A stretch of 64,000 nucleotides of DNA from Leguminivora glycinivorella (taxonomy: Eukaryota > Arthropoda > Insecta > Lepidoptera > Tortricidae). Below are positions 23,315 through 33,483 of the stretch, piece by piece (the stretch's first letter is position 1; the number at the start of each line of letters is the position of its first letter). A model generated the notes under the pieces. It had not been told where the DNA came from, searched no databases, and saw only the letters and a list, made by a program, of their open reading frames with translations. Where the stretch lies: NCBI RefSeq assembly GCF_023078275.1, contig NC_062973.1, positions 23,368,956 to 23,432,955 of the forward strand, given 5' to 3'. A program made the translations under genes and the position numbers.

Positions 23315-23607
23315 GTTGTCAAAGCGGACCCATCAGGCTCCCATGAGCTGTAGCAAATGCCGCACTGAGAGAAAATACAACCAGTTTTCATGTTCAGTTA
23401 AAATAGCGTACGTGCTCTTTGGTTCAAATAACAAGCTACTTGTCATTTGAATCGGCAATATATTTGAATCAACAAGTCGATTTTATAAAAACAACCTGAC
23501 ACATATTGTTTTAAATATACGTTTGGCTGATTCAAACGGATAAACCGCAACAAGTCGAACCTGTTAAATTCACAAGCAAATGGCGGGACAACGCAAGGAG
23601 GATGATG
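23315..23607 (+). mobile_element. SINE family 1 fragment interrupted by a MITE
   Basis: SINE 3' sequence 'GTCAAAGCGGACCCATCAGG' to GCAAATGCCG (to 23362), then family F MITE sequence, then SINE tail GCGGGACAACGCAAGGAGG. The MITE left end is intact, while its right end stops at the word GCAAAT, present in both MITE and SINE. Confidence 0.75.
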
Positions 23608-23709
23608 ACGAATGCTCGTAATAGTCTGAAGATATAATAGAATGACATGACGTCACGATCCCCAGCATTGAGGGAACGACTGAAGAAGAATAATAATAAT
23701 AATAGTCTG

Positions 23710-23873
23710 GCATTAAATGTGTACAGTCAACCAATTGGAACCCTAGGCCACTCTATAACCATGTCAAAATGACAAGCAGTAAGAGATTTCTCACAATTTG
23801 ATGTATAACATCACTATGACATAGTTCTACAGTGGCCTAGGGTTCCAATTGGTTGACTGTACACATTTAATGC
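23710..23873. mobile_element. 164-bp MITE with perfect 43-bp inverted repeats
   Basis: 23710-23752 and 23831-23873 are perfect reverse complements. Within them a TACAGTCAACCAATTGG core recalls the ends at 55781-55867 and 59046-59141. TTAA sits near each outer edge, so the exact boundary and target are ambiguous. Confidence 0.85.
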
Positions 23874-24051
23874 TTAAACGCAGTAGAAAATAAATAAGTA
23901 GCCATCAAAATTTACCGTACGAGCAACTTTTAACTGCTTTGCCGGGCGCTGCCAGAAGTTATGTTAGGTTATAATATTTGCTTTTTCTGGCTTACTCGTT
24001 GTAGCTCATGAATGTGCGTATGAGTTATCACGAAAAGAAAAACTGCCAGAC

Positions 24052-24262
24052 ATTAAATAAATGTCATATACAACGAAAAAGTGACCAAAGCCTCCAGTGC
24101 TCCGAGCTGGAATCGAACCAGCGTACTCCGCTTACCGGGCGAATGCCAGAACCACTCGGCTATCGGTCCACGAAAGCAAGGGTCGAAATTTCTAAGTATT
24201 GACATTTCCGAAGGCTCGTGGCGCCCTCTGGCCATCCCTGAGGTAGAACAGTATGGTTCGAC
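24052..24262 (-). mobile_element. SINE family 3, full copy
   Basis: Bounded by a 12-bp duplication AAACTGCCAGAC (24040-24051 and 24263-24274). On the minus strand it begins GTCGAACCATACTG. About 85 nt later comes a tRNA-like module with box A TAGCCGAGTGG and box B GGTTCGATTCC. It ends TTGTATATGACATTTATT. The second bounded copy, at 40051-40277, begins at the equivalent base. Confidence 0.85.
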
Positions 24263-24507
24263 AAACTGCCAGACCACCCACACCACCACCACCACCACCA
24301 GATCTGCCCACAGTTATCTAAAATTTGTTCCCTAAAATATTGTTCATAAGTTCATGTTCAATCTAAACAACTTCAAGTTTTCATCAATTATCTGTCCGTA
24401 CGAAACTTTTACGTAGCTCCAGTCCAGGGCCAGAGATAACAAAAAAATATCAAATACAGTCCATTGACAGTTGATGGATCAGTTGTTTTTTGTGTCATGT
24501 CTCCACT

Positions 24508-24590
24508 ACCCAAAGGTTGTCTGGAAGAGATAGCTCTTTAGCGATAAGACCGCCTGTTGTCTACCACAGTTAAAGTATGAGTTTAATTTT
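24508..24590 (+). repeat. RTE-type LINE 3'-end fragment
   Basis: 'GGTTGTCTGGAAGAGATAGC' followed by 'TTTAGCGATAAGACCGCCTG' is a common moth LINE 3' end. Non-coding here. It abuts the large LINE starting near 24630. Confidence 0.6.
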
Positions 24591-24806
24591 TTTTAGGTCA
24601 TCTTGTTTTTAGGTCATATTTGTTATATTGGTCAATCAATCAATAAAGAATATTGTCAACATTGTATTGTATTTTAATAAAATGATATCAATCTAAATTG
24701 TATAAAAAAATACTAGTATAAAAACTTCTAGAATAAATTCTAAATGTCAAAAAAATTGTGTAAAAATACATTGAATTATCAATATCATCATTAATAAGCT
24801 ATATAA

Positions 24807-24962
24807 TTAATGGTTTTCAGCAATACTTGTATCCCACAGTGTTTCATCATTCATGTAGTCTTGTGTGCTATAGTAGGCTTTAGAGATCAGTATACGCTTT
24901 ACATAATGTTTAAATCGATTAAAAGACAGTTCAGTGATGGCATTAGGAAGTTTGTTATAAAA
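24807..24962 (-). pseudogene. LINE ORF2, C-terminal end beyond the DIRS insertion
   Basis: The last 51 codons of the LINE ORF2, separated from the rest by 5.2 kb of DIRS. The translation begins FYNKLPNAITELSFNRF and ends in a TAA at 24807-24809, matching the NKLPxxIKxLxxxxFK C-terminal block seen in the intact LINE at 54700-54840. Base 24962 joins directly to base 30172 in frame, with no target duplication or lost base. This proves the DIRS insertion point and shows that the ORF was still open here when the insertion occurred. Confidence 0.9.
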
Positions 24963-25028
24963 TAGAAAATCAAACGAACTTACCTGTAAGTGACGTTCGA
25001 TGATTATTAAACGAGGTAATTCGCCTGA

Positions 25029-25158
25029 GAGATTACACTGAGTTTACATGTAGTAGCACGAAGATAGTGCTGCCATCGTACACCATTTTAGAGCAACTAT
25101 TAAAAAAATAACAATTTTTATTTATACCCTGTGGCGGGTACTTCATAATCTCATACAC
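25029..25158 (+). repeat. DIRS inverted terminal repeat, left
   Basis: About 130 bp, the reverse complement of 30019-30148, including 'GTGCTGCCATCGTACACC' and 'CCCTGTGGCGGGTACTTC'. Sequence outside it (24963-25028) is the unique left extension. Confidence 0.92.
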
Positions 25159-25254
25159 TTTTGGTACCCGGAGCCCATCGTCAGCTCATACATGATTATA
25201 TTTCGTGAGGACACGGGGCAACTACAGAACTCGTTCTGTGTAGGGTCAGGTGGG

Positions 25255-25379
25255 TGTGTAATCTCTCAGGCGAATTACCTCGTTTAATAATCATCGAACG
25301 TCACTTACAGGTAAGTTCGTTTGATTTTCTATTAAACTCAGTAATTCGCCTTTCGAGATTACACTGAGTTTACATGTAG
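25255..25379. repeat. DIRS internal complementary region
   Basis: 25255-25331 is the reverse complement of the left outer end (24963-25037) and 25332-25379 that of the right outer end (30124-30171). The junction at 25331/25332 therefore represents the two element ends joined. In the DIRS model this region templates end joining during circular DNA formation. Confidence 0.92.
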
Positions 25380-25542
25380 ATGTTTAGAGCATCACGAAAT
25401 ATTTAGGTAAGCAGGCTGAACTGAAATAAACAATGTTTGAAAATCACATATTACTATATTTCAGTTTTAACAAACCGTTTACCTTACAATTATCTTAGGT
25501 TATCAATAATCAACAAGTTACGAGTTAAAACCTAATACAAAA

Positions 25543-26476
25543 TTATTTGGAGGTCATACTGCAAAGAGACCGGGCAAAAGACTCTGATGTATCAGGTAAT
25601 ACTTCCCTGTTATAAAATTTGGCGAAGGATGCCGAGTTACCTGTCCATCCCGCGGTTCTTTTTATAATATCTATGCTTACGCCAAGCTTATTGGCTGCAA
25701 ACGTAGAGGCATGTCTAGTGCTGTGAGAGCTGAATACTGAAGTGTCGATCCCGCTCTCCTGCAGTGTGGCCTTAATCCAGCGACTCACTGATTGTGAACA
25801 TACATTTTTATATGGTTTTTTTTAAGCTTACGAATAAGAATTCACAATTATCTTGCCTTATATCAGCAGTAGCTTTTAGATATTGTTCTAATGTTCTAGC
25901 CGGACAAATAGATGGCCTTTCGTCAAAATAAGGAAGAATCAACAAAGGTTGTGATCTGCCAATCGAAGAAGTTTTAATCTTATCTGAGATCTTAATCACA
26001 AATTTCTCACTCTCATATTTTTGTGTATTAGACACTCGAATCAAAGAGAGAGTCTGCACACGGTGCGCAGTGGTCAAAGCTAGTAATGTAGCTAACTTTT
26101 TAGATAACAAATCAAACGGCAAGCTTTCGTTCGGATATTGATCACTTAGAAAATCTAAAACTACAGCTGGATTCCAAGTAGAATTGTACCTCGGAAGGGG
26201 AGTTCTCAATTTATACACCCCCTTCATGAATCGTTTTATCTTTAAATCGTTCATAATTTCAGAACCTACTATAAGACTTATTGCTGATTTTGCTGAATTA
26301 ATGGAACCGTATTTATTATCTTGATTATAAAGGTTCACTAAAAACCCCATTACATCCCTAACTGATGCATCATAAATATTGATGTTAATTTCTTGGCAAT
26401 AATAAAACCATTTTTTAATACATGGTTCATACTGACTAATAGTATTGTCCGTAAGCGAGGCCAGCATCACGTCCAC
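25543..26476 (-). pseudogene. DIRS tyrosine recombinase (one frameshift)
   Basis: Two minus-strand frames (26476-25808, then 25788-25543) form one recombinase. The N-terminal part has the helical SAM-like core-binding layout (TDNTISQYEPCIKKWFYYC). The catalytic part shows the first arginine in TAHRVQTLSLIRV, the HxxR box as SHSTRHAST, a GW in place of the H/W position and a tyrosine in SFAKFYNR. The frames are separated by one extra A in the run near 25815-25822, giving a premature stop after LFVSLKKTI. The enzyme would recombine circular DIRS DNA into the genome. The catalytic residues are all present, so a single base disables it. Confidence 0.9.
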
Positions 26477-26499
26477 GGCTTCCAGCGGAGCGCCCTGCT

Positions 26500-28319
26500 T
26501 CAGGAACGCCGTCCGGATAAGACAGCGGCCACCAGGGTAAGGTTCCGCTGAAGCTTGTGTTCGGCCCTGTAAGGCGAATGCAATAAATTAGCTTCTGGAG
26601 GAAATACCAAGCTATTTGAAATTTGTAGTTTCTTGAAAAGTGGAAACCAAGGTTGTGTGGGCCATAAAGGTACAACCACAATACCCTCCGCTTTATTATT
26701 TACGATTTTCTGAAGTACTTTGAGTATCATAGAAAATGGAGGAAAAGCATAGAAGAAGAAATTATTCCAAGGTAATGTAAAAGCATCAACTTTGAATGCT
26801 TCTGGGTCTCTATGCCATGATACAAATTTCACACATTTTTTATTTAGACGACTTGCGAATAAATCAATTTCTGGTCGTCTAAATGTCTCACAAATCAGGT
26901 TATAGGCCTCATCAGCGAGCTCCCACTCAACATCTGCATGAACTCTGCGAGATTCGGCATCAGCAATCAAATTCTCAGTGGTACTTATGTAAGATGCAAA
27001 TATATATATGCGTCTTTCCTCGCACCACTGCCAAATCCTACGGCTTAGTGCATTTAGATGCGGAAATTGAATGCCGCCGAATCGGTTTATGTATGCAATG
27101 GCCGTAGTATTATCAATACGCAAACAAAAAATGCAGCTGTCAGTTCCAAAAAATTAATATGCTCATTTAACTCTTCTTTTGACCACTGGCCACTCGCTGT
27201 CTGATCCAAGCAACTAATACCCCAGCCCGTACGAGATGCGTCTGAAAAAATCTCTAGCCGATAATCGCCTGACCGTATTGGATTGTTACACTTATCAATA
27301 TTACGTAACCACCAATTAAAATCGCTACTGAGATAATTCGGTATTGACATGAATTGATTATAATCATCATTATCTTTTAGGCAAAGGTATTTTTGTCGTT
27401 CGAACATTTTTGTATAAACCCACCCGTATTGAACGGCTGGGCATACAGATACTAGCAAACCAACTAAATGAGCAAAATCCCGAACTTTGCATCTTTTCAT
27501 GTTTGAGAACCGAATTAACTCATGCTTTATTTTAATTTTTTTATCTTTCGGAATACTAATTGTTAGGGCCTTAGAGTCAAATACAAAACCTAGGAAAGTA
27601 ATGGTTCGACTAGGTATACCGTTACTCTTTTCTAAGTTTATTACAAAGCCCAGCGATTCTAATAAGTCTTTGGTTTGTTTGAAATTTTGGTTGCATTCGT
27701 AAGGACTGGAACCGAAAAGACATATGTCGTCTAAGTAAATAACAGAAAATAACCCCTGTTTCCGCAAATATTCCACAACCGGTCGCATAAGTTTTGTGAA
27801 TACATATGGCGCTAAATTTAAGCCAAAACAGAGTACTTGAAATTCATATAAACGTCCTAACCATTGAAATCGCAAGTATTTTCTGTAGTCTTCATGAATA
27901 CTTATTGAAAAATAAGCATTCTGAAGATCCAGCTTACACATATAAGCATCTTTAGATAACAGACGCGTCAAAGTCCTGTAATCTTCAATTTTGAAGTGTG
28001 GAGTAGGAATAAACTTGTTTAATTGCTTTAAATTAAGGATAAATCTATTTTGGCCATTACTTTTCTTAATTAGAAAAATGTTTGATAAGAATTGGCCCTC
28101 ACGCGGTTCACACTCGCAAATAGCACCTATATTTATGAGTTTAGTAATTTCATTACTCATTTCTAACTTATGCTGAGCGGATTGTGGTTTATTCACTGGT
28201 ATTTGTGATTGCACGATGTCAGTGTCGACCGGCAAGCGCAAATCTCTGACCCAAGATAAAACCACCGGATCATTAGTTATGCGTTGCCAATTATGGTGGC
28301 AAAATCGCAATTGACCCAC
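26500..28319 (-). pseudogene. DIRS reverse transcriptase-RNase H-methyltransferase-like polyprotein
   Basis: First frame (28319-27087): RT with LDLQNAYFSI carrying the first aspartate and YLDDICLFG as the catalytic box, then RNase H start IFSDASRTGWG and FLELTAAFF. Second frame (27123-26500): rest of RNase H (RIDNTTAIAYINRFGG, ENLIADAESRR) followed by a region with DLFASRLN, WHRDPEA, YAFPPFS and VVPLWPTQPWFP, the methyltransferase-like domain typical of DIRS1-group elements. A one-base loss near 27120 splits RNase H. The frame opens upstream of 28319 and overlaps the gag end, so the GTG at 28317-28319 is not a true start. The stop precedes the recombinase frame by about 20 bases. Confidence 0.9.
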
Positions 28320-28333
28320 CTGTGACTCGCTGC

Positions 28334-29192
28334 TTAGCGGCGACTGGTGGCCGGCCTGCTGCTGCGCGGCCGCGGCTCGCGGCGCGCGCTGCGCGGCGTC
28401 GCCGTCGCTGCCGGCTGCCTGCGCCCACCAGCCGTCGAGCTCGTCCGCGCGTACGCGCGCCGAGGCGCCGGCGGTGGCGGGCCCCGCCAGTTTAAAGCCC
28501 TCGAAGGTCCAGCCTCAGCCGGTCTGCTTCTAGGTTGAGGCTTCGGTTTCGTTGAGGCAGGTCTCATCTCCGCGCCCGTTTTCGTTATCGCCTTCATAGA
28601 TTTCAGTTTCTCTTAAAGATCCGTACCAAAGAGGAATTTGTCTCGTTTCAAGTTCAAGTCCTTTATATTTTCTTTGACGTCTTTGCTAAGACAAGCTTGT
28701 AAAAAGTTCCTTCTAGCTAAACTCTCTTCATAATGTACATGGCATAACAAGCGGCCCGCGTCGCTGAGTAACTTTAAACTTCCTTTGTTTTCTGCGGTGT
28801 CAGAAGAATTTTCAAATTCGATGACATTAAGTCGGCTATAAATGTCAAGACGCAAGCCATACTTCTCTGTTTTTCTGATAAGATAACATCTCTCTTCAGC
28901 GCATTTTCGTTGACCGCTGCTTTAATTTCAGGGTTCAATATAGGACTCTGCAGCAATGTCAGATTCTCAGGGATATCGTGACATGAAATAATTTCCTTTT
29001 TGACATCGTCCTTTAAACCATTTATCAGTATATCGGACCATCGGCTGGCAATATCCTTGTGAACAGCCTTGCTAAACACCTCTTCCTTAGCAGGTTCGTC
29101 CCCTAGAATATTCAAAATACTGGGATCTAATTCTGGCGTAATTTCCAGCTGAGGGTCAATGACTGGAGATGGTTGGTTTTCCTCTTGGGGTC
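28334..29192 (-). pseudogene. DIRS gag, second exon (frameshift and stop)
   Basis: Begins at the inferred acceptor TTTTTCAG/GACC (29193/29192). Continues with an acidic region and the DIRS Gag core: LSDAGRLLCHVHYEESLARR and RDKFLFGTDL. A frameshift lies between about 28855 and 28790, where the frame ending at 28774 passes into the one ending at 28613. An in-frame TAA at 28613-28615 then splits off a Pro/Arg/Ala-rich tail reading to 28334. The tail is unusually GC-rich compared with the rest of the element. Gag would coat element RNA. This copy is broken. Confidence 0.8.
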
Positions 29193-29717
29193 CTGAAAAA
29201 GCCGACACACAATGTCTAAGTAAAATAACTCACATACGCAAGTCTAAAAACAGCCTTTCAAACTCATTCATGACTGACTTGGTACTATGTAAGTCGATTT
29301 TGTAATCTGGATACCTTAGGGTAAACATGTGATATCATCAGTAGCTGTCTCACGGACTAGCGGCTGTGTATCGATGTGGCAAACCTATATACAACGAAAC
29401 AACCTTACAGATCGATCTGGAGTATATTTTAGGTTAGTATGTAGCCTTACAGACCCAACTTTTAGCCACTAATGTTTACAAGTAGAACCAAAAAATACGT
29501 TGCATGAACCATCAATCCATCATACGTATCAGCATTGTACAAAAAGTACGCACGCAGTGAACAATAAGTAGGTAGGTATCTAATCTACGCCATGATTCCA
29601 CAGGTTTCCCGGCCGGCCGCTAGGGGGCGCGAGCGCGCGCGACCTCAAAGGTCAATCTTACATGCGTTAATGCACGTACCTACAAAATCACGAGTAACAT
29701 AAAGAACAAAGTAGTAC
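29193..29717 (-). other. probable spliceosomal intron in DIRS gag
   Basis: Minus-strand donor GAAG/GTACTAC (29718/29717) and acceptor with pyrimidine-rich TTTTTCAG (ending 29193) bracket 525 bp that is non-coding. Joining the exons keeps the frame. Spliceosomal introns have been reported in animal DIRS1-like elements. No transcript evidence here. Confidence 0.65.
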
Positions 29718-29934
29718 CTTCGGTTCGCGGAACCTCCTGCTCGGAAACATGATGGTCCGCCAGCTCGTTTACCAATTCCTCGTCGTACTGGATAGCATCC
29801 GATGACTCCGAACTCCACTCCGAATCCGACGACTCCTCTCGGCGTTCCCGCCGAATTTTTTCCATTTTGTGCTCCAACTTTCTTATTTTCCGTGCATAAT
29901 ATTCTTCATCACCACTAAATCTACGTTTTCCCAT
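29718..29934 (-). CDS. DIRS gag, first exon
   Basis: Starts with an ATG whose complement lies at 29932-29934: MGKRRFSGDEEYYARKIRKL, followed by a very basic and then acidic, serine-rich segment (RRERREESSDSEWSSESSD). It ends in EVPRTEG at the inferred donor. This charged N-terminus is the usual start of DIRS Gag proteins. Without splicing the frame would run on into FFMLLVIL and stop, a non-DIRS-like hydrophobic end, which favours the intron model. The exon itself is intact. Confidence 0.75.
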
Positions 29935-30018
29935 GATGACACACGCGAATTATAGCCAAATAATCGAATTAAAACACTTAGCACGGAAGAAACGTATACG
30001 ATGGCGGCGACACAAAAC

Positions 30019-30148
30019 GTGTATGAGATTATGAAGTACCCGCCACAGGGTATAAATAAAAATTGTTATTTTTTTAATAGTTGCTCTAAAATGGTGTACG
30101 ATGGCAGCACTATCTTCGTGCTACTACATGTAAACTCAGTGTAATCTC
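30019..30148 (-). repeat. DIRS inverted terminal repeat, right
   Basis: Reverse complement of 25029-25158. The outer end continues to 30171, where LINE sequence resumes. Confidence 0.92.
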
Positions 30149-30171
30149 GAAAGGCGAATTACTGAGTTTAA

Positions 30172-30181
30172 TCTTACACAA
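30172..30181 (-). other. DIRS/LINE junction, right side
   Basis: LINE sequence TCTTACACAA begins immediately after the DIRS end AGTTTAA (30171). With 24962 it restores an unbroken codon string across the empty site. No duplication flanks the DIRS. Confidence 0.9.
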
Positions 30182-32858
30182 TTACCCATGAATGATTTTT
30201 TAATTTTATGGAGCCGAGTGAAGGGCACTGCAAGCTTATGCTTATTTCTAGTGTTTATATTATGTACATCACAGTTTTTCTTAAATTTACAAATGTTTTT
30301 ATGTACATACATAATATTCTCATAAATATATTGACAATGCACTGTCATTATATTAATGTCCTTAAACTTATCTCTAAGTGAGTCTCTATGGTTCATTTTG
30401 TATATTGCTCGAATAGCCCTCTTCTGCAGAACAAATATGGTATTTATCTCTGAAGCACTGCCCCATAGTAAAATACCATATGACATAATGCTGTGAAAGT
30501 AACTAAAATAAACTAATCGAGCTGTTTCCACGTCTGTTAACTGACGGATCTTGCTCACTGCAAATGCTGCAGAGCTCAGTCTATTCGAGAGGGTAGCAAT
30601 ATGGGGACCCCACTGAAGTTTAGAATCTAAAGTTATGCCAAGAAAAACTGTACTATCTACCAGTTCCAATTCCTCATCCTTCACAACGACACTTGCTTGT
30701 TCATTTTTAGCATTACTCGTTACAAACTTAATACATTTAGTCTTTTTCTCATTTAACAATAAGTTATTAACACTAAACCAATTAACTACTTCGGAAATAG
30801 CATTGTTTACATTTTCACAAGTTTGTTGCTGACGTTTGACTTTGAAAATAAGGGAAGTATCATCTGCAAACAATACTATATCATGGTGGGTCTTTACAAG
30901 ATATGGCAGGTCATTAATGTAGATAAGGAACAGGAAAGGCCCCAATATTGATCCCTGCGGTACACCCATAGAGACTAGTGACCCCGGTGAGCGCTGTCCA
31001 TTCACGTCGACCCTTTGTATTCTATCGTGTAAGTAAGATTTGACTAAATTCAGTGCCGATCCTCTCACTCCATAGTAGTGCAATTTCCTGATCAGTGTTT
31101 CATGACAGACGCAATCGAAAGCCTTAGATAAATCACAGAAGATACCCAACCCAAGGCATCCTGTGACTCCTCCCAGGCATCGAAAATCTGTTTGATTAGC
31201 TCAACACCAGCGTCGGTTGTTGAGCGACCCCGTGTAAAACCAAATTGTTTATTGTGCATTAGATTATTGATGTTAAAATGTTGCAATAGCTGAAATAACA
31301 CTAACTTTTCAAAAATTTTGCTGAATGTCGGTAACACTGATATCGGTCTAAAATTAGTGGGGTCAGATGTGCTACCAGATTTAAATAATGGAATGACTTT
31401 ACTGTGTTTCATAAGATCAGGAAATTCACCACAATCAACACTGTTATTAAAGATAACTACCAAGTCAGGCGCTACAATTTCTATTAAAGATTTAACACCA
31501 TGGACAGAGACTCCCCAAAGGTCACAAGTTTTTTTAACATTAATTGATTGAAATGCCTTAATTATATCTGAGGTACTAACATGTTCAAATACAAGGTCTC
31601 TACTACATTCTGTGACATTATCTTCTAACAATGTAACGGCAGATGCAGGTGATGAATTTAAGTGCCTAGTTGTGGAAACTGGTATATCAGTGAAGAACTT
31701 TTCAAATTCTGTTGCTACTTCTAAATTGGAATCTACAATTTTGCCATCAATTTTTAATTTCAGTTCATTTGTTCTTTGCTTTGATCGACCAGTCTCCACG
31801 TTAATTACTTTCCACGTTGCTTTAATTATATCGGAACTACTTTTAATTTTCTTGCTTAAATAATTACGTTTAGCGGTATGACAATCTAATTTAAACTGTT
31901 TCGAAAATTGTTTGACATGTTCTTTAAATTCATCACTCGTATTAAACCGCCGTTCCTCATACAAGGCATACAATGCACGTCTTCGTTGATGTAACTCTGC
32001 AGTTGCCCACTCACTAAAAACTGATGCATCACTAACCGTGACCGTTTTTGTTGTAAATATCGTATTATAATTTTCCATATATGTGTGAAAGAATGAATTA
32101 TACATATCATTAGGACTCATGTTTGGAGACAGAACGGGTAGCGCCTGAACTAAACTCTGTTTCATTCTTTCCACGCGGTCCGAGGTTACTGGTACAAAAG
32201 TTATCTGTTTTTTCAAGGTATTTTTCCTAGCAGCTTCAAATACCATTAATTGACCTAAATGGTCGGACTCTAAATTGCTGATTACATTTTTTGTAATAGG
32301 AAAAATATCTGTGAAAATATTATCTATACAGGTTGCACTAGTAGCAGTCACTCTAGTAGGCTCCATAAAAATGTGGTTCAGATTACATGATTTGAAAAAA
32401 TTCAACAGCCTACAACTTAATGTCGAATTTTCTAAAATATTTACATTAAAGTCGCCGCAAATAAGTAATTTCTTGCTGGAAGGCGATATTTTCAGTAGCA
32501 CAGATTCCATTATGCTTTCAAATAATTCAAAATTACTTAATGGCGGCCTATACACGCACACAACAATAAATTGCTCCAATTCTACTGCACTTAGTTCTAT
32601 AGTCCGTTCAACAGACATGGACACAATATCCTTGCGTTCCTTAAATTTTAACTGATTATTTATTATAATTAACGACCCACCATGTATGGAACTATGCCTG
32701 GTGAACGAACTTCCTACCTGGTGATTAATAAATTGAGGCATTAATTCATTATTTTTTAACCAGTGTTCAGTAATACATAAAATATCTATATAAAACTCCT
32801 TCATAAAAAGTTCAATTTGTAAATCTTTACCTCTAATACATTGAATATTTTGATGCAC
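30172..32858 (-). pseudogene. LINE ORF2: endonuclease and reverse transcriptase (one frameshift)
   Basis: Minus-strand ORF2. APE-type endonuclease: LVHQNIQCIRG, CITEHWL, VYRPPLSN, ICGDFNVN, ATCIDNIF and SDHLG contain the expected N, E, Y, D, N and H positions. RT: FRPISVLPTFSKIFEKLV, QFGFTRGRSTTDAG, FCDLSKAFD with the first aspartate, GVPQGSILGPFLFLIYINDL and LFADDTSLI with the catalytic pair. A short duplication near 31140-31149 shifts frame between QDALG and IFCDLSKAFD. The frame runs to GNCVR at 30172 and resumes at 24962. The open frame extends upstream of the first ATG at 32858 (QGKYIHL precedes it), so that start is not certain. Confidence 0.9.
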
Positions 32859-33483
32859 CAGGTGGATATACTTCCCTTGCTTACAGTTTTTTTCCTTATA
32901 TTTACTTAAGTCTAGATTGCCAGAGACAGAATCTTTTGTCTTAAAAGCTAGTTTAAATCATTGGTTATGACTGGAACCAATTCCAAGTTCATACTTTGCT
33001 GCTCAATAGGAGCAGAATTGTCTGCCAAATTTTTGGCAGAAATGTCAAGTAAATAGGATAGCGATAATGCTATTTTGTCTTTTGTAATAATTTGAAAGGT
33101 AACAATTACCTTTAGTCAAAAATACCATAGGCATATGGTATTTACTAACAAATTTGTTAGTGTCAATTATGCTAACCTTACTACTATATGTACAAAGATT
33201 ATATAAAGCTATATTTAACTTATGTCTAGTGTTATTTTCTGCCTCTGACATTTGGGAACAGTAGGGGAATGTGAAAAAAATAATTTTATGCACTGCCATT
33301 GAGTTTAACTGTTCAAAGTATTTGACCAAATTATTTTTGTTCACATTGCCCCTATTTCCCATAAAGATAAGCAGTGTCGTCTGAGAATGAATATCACTGT
33401 CATTTAAAATTTGTTTTAACACGTTCGCGGACGCTCAGTCACCCCTCTGGGACACCAATATTTTGTATGGGAATTTTTCGACT

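Larger units (their letters stand above)
24963..30171 (-). mobile_element. DIRS-type tyrosine-recombinase retrotransposon
   Basis: 5,209 bp. Genes on the minus strand in DIRS order: gag, RT-RNase H-methyltransferase-like, tyrosine recombinase. Termini are inverted repeats (25029-25158 / 30019-30148) and an internal complementary region at 25255-25379 contains the complements of both outer ends joined. No target duplication, as known for DIRS, which inserts a circular DNA through recombinase rather than integrase. Coding frames have a few frameshifts and one stop, so this copy is inactive but not old. Confidence 0.93.

Noticed and set aside
24092..24180. Functional tRNA gene with intact boxes
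   Set aside because: The target duplication places it inside a SINE copy, and a second copy with the same flanking modules occurs at 40051-40277.
24081..24335. 84-codon plus-strand frame with a His/Thr-rich end
   Set aside because: It crosses the SINE and a CCA-repeat microsatellite near 24280-24300; not a gene.
28347..28538. Plus-strand GC-rich open frame opposite the DIRS gag tail
   Set aside because: It is the antisense shadow of a low-complexity coding tail; nothing supports an independent gene.
30136..30171. DIRS flanking target duplication
   Set aside because: Bases next to the two ends (AAAA on the left, TCTT on the right) differ, and frame continuity shows that nothing was duplicated.
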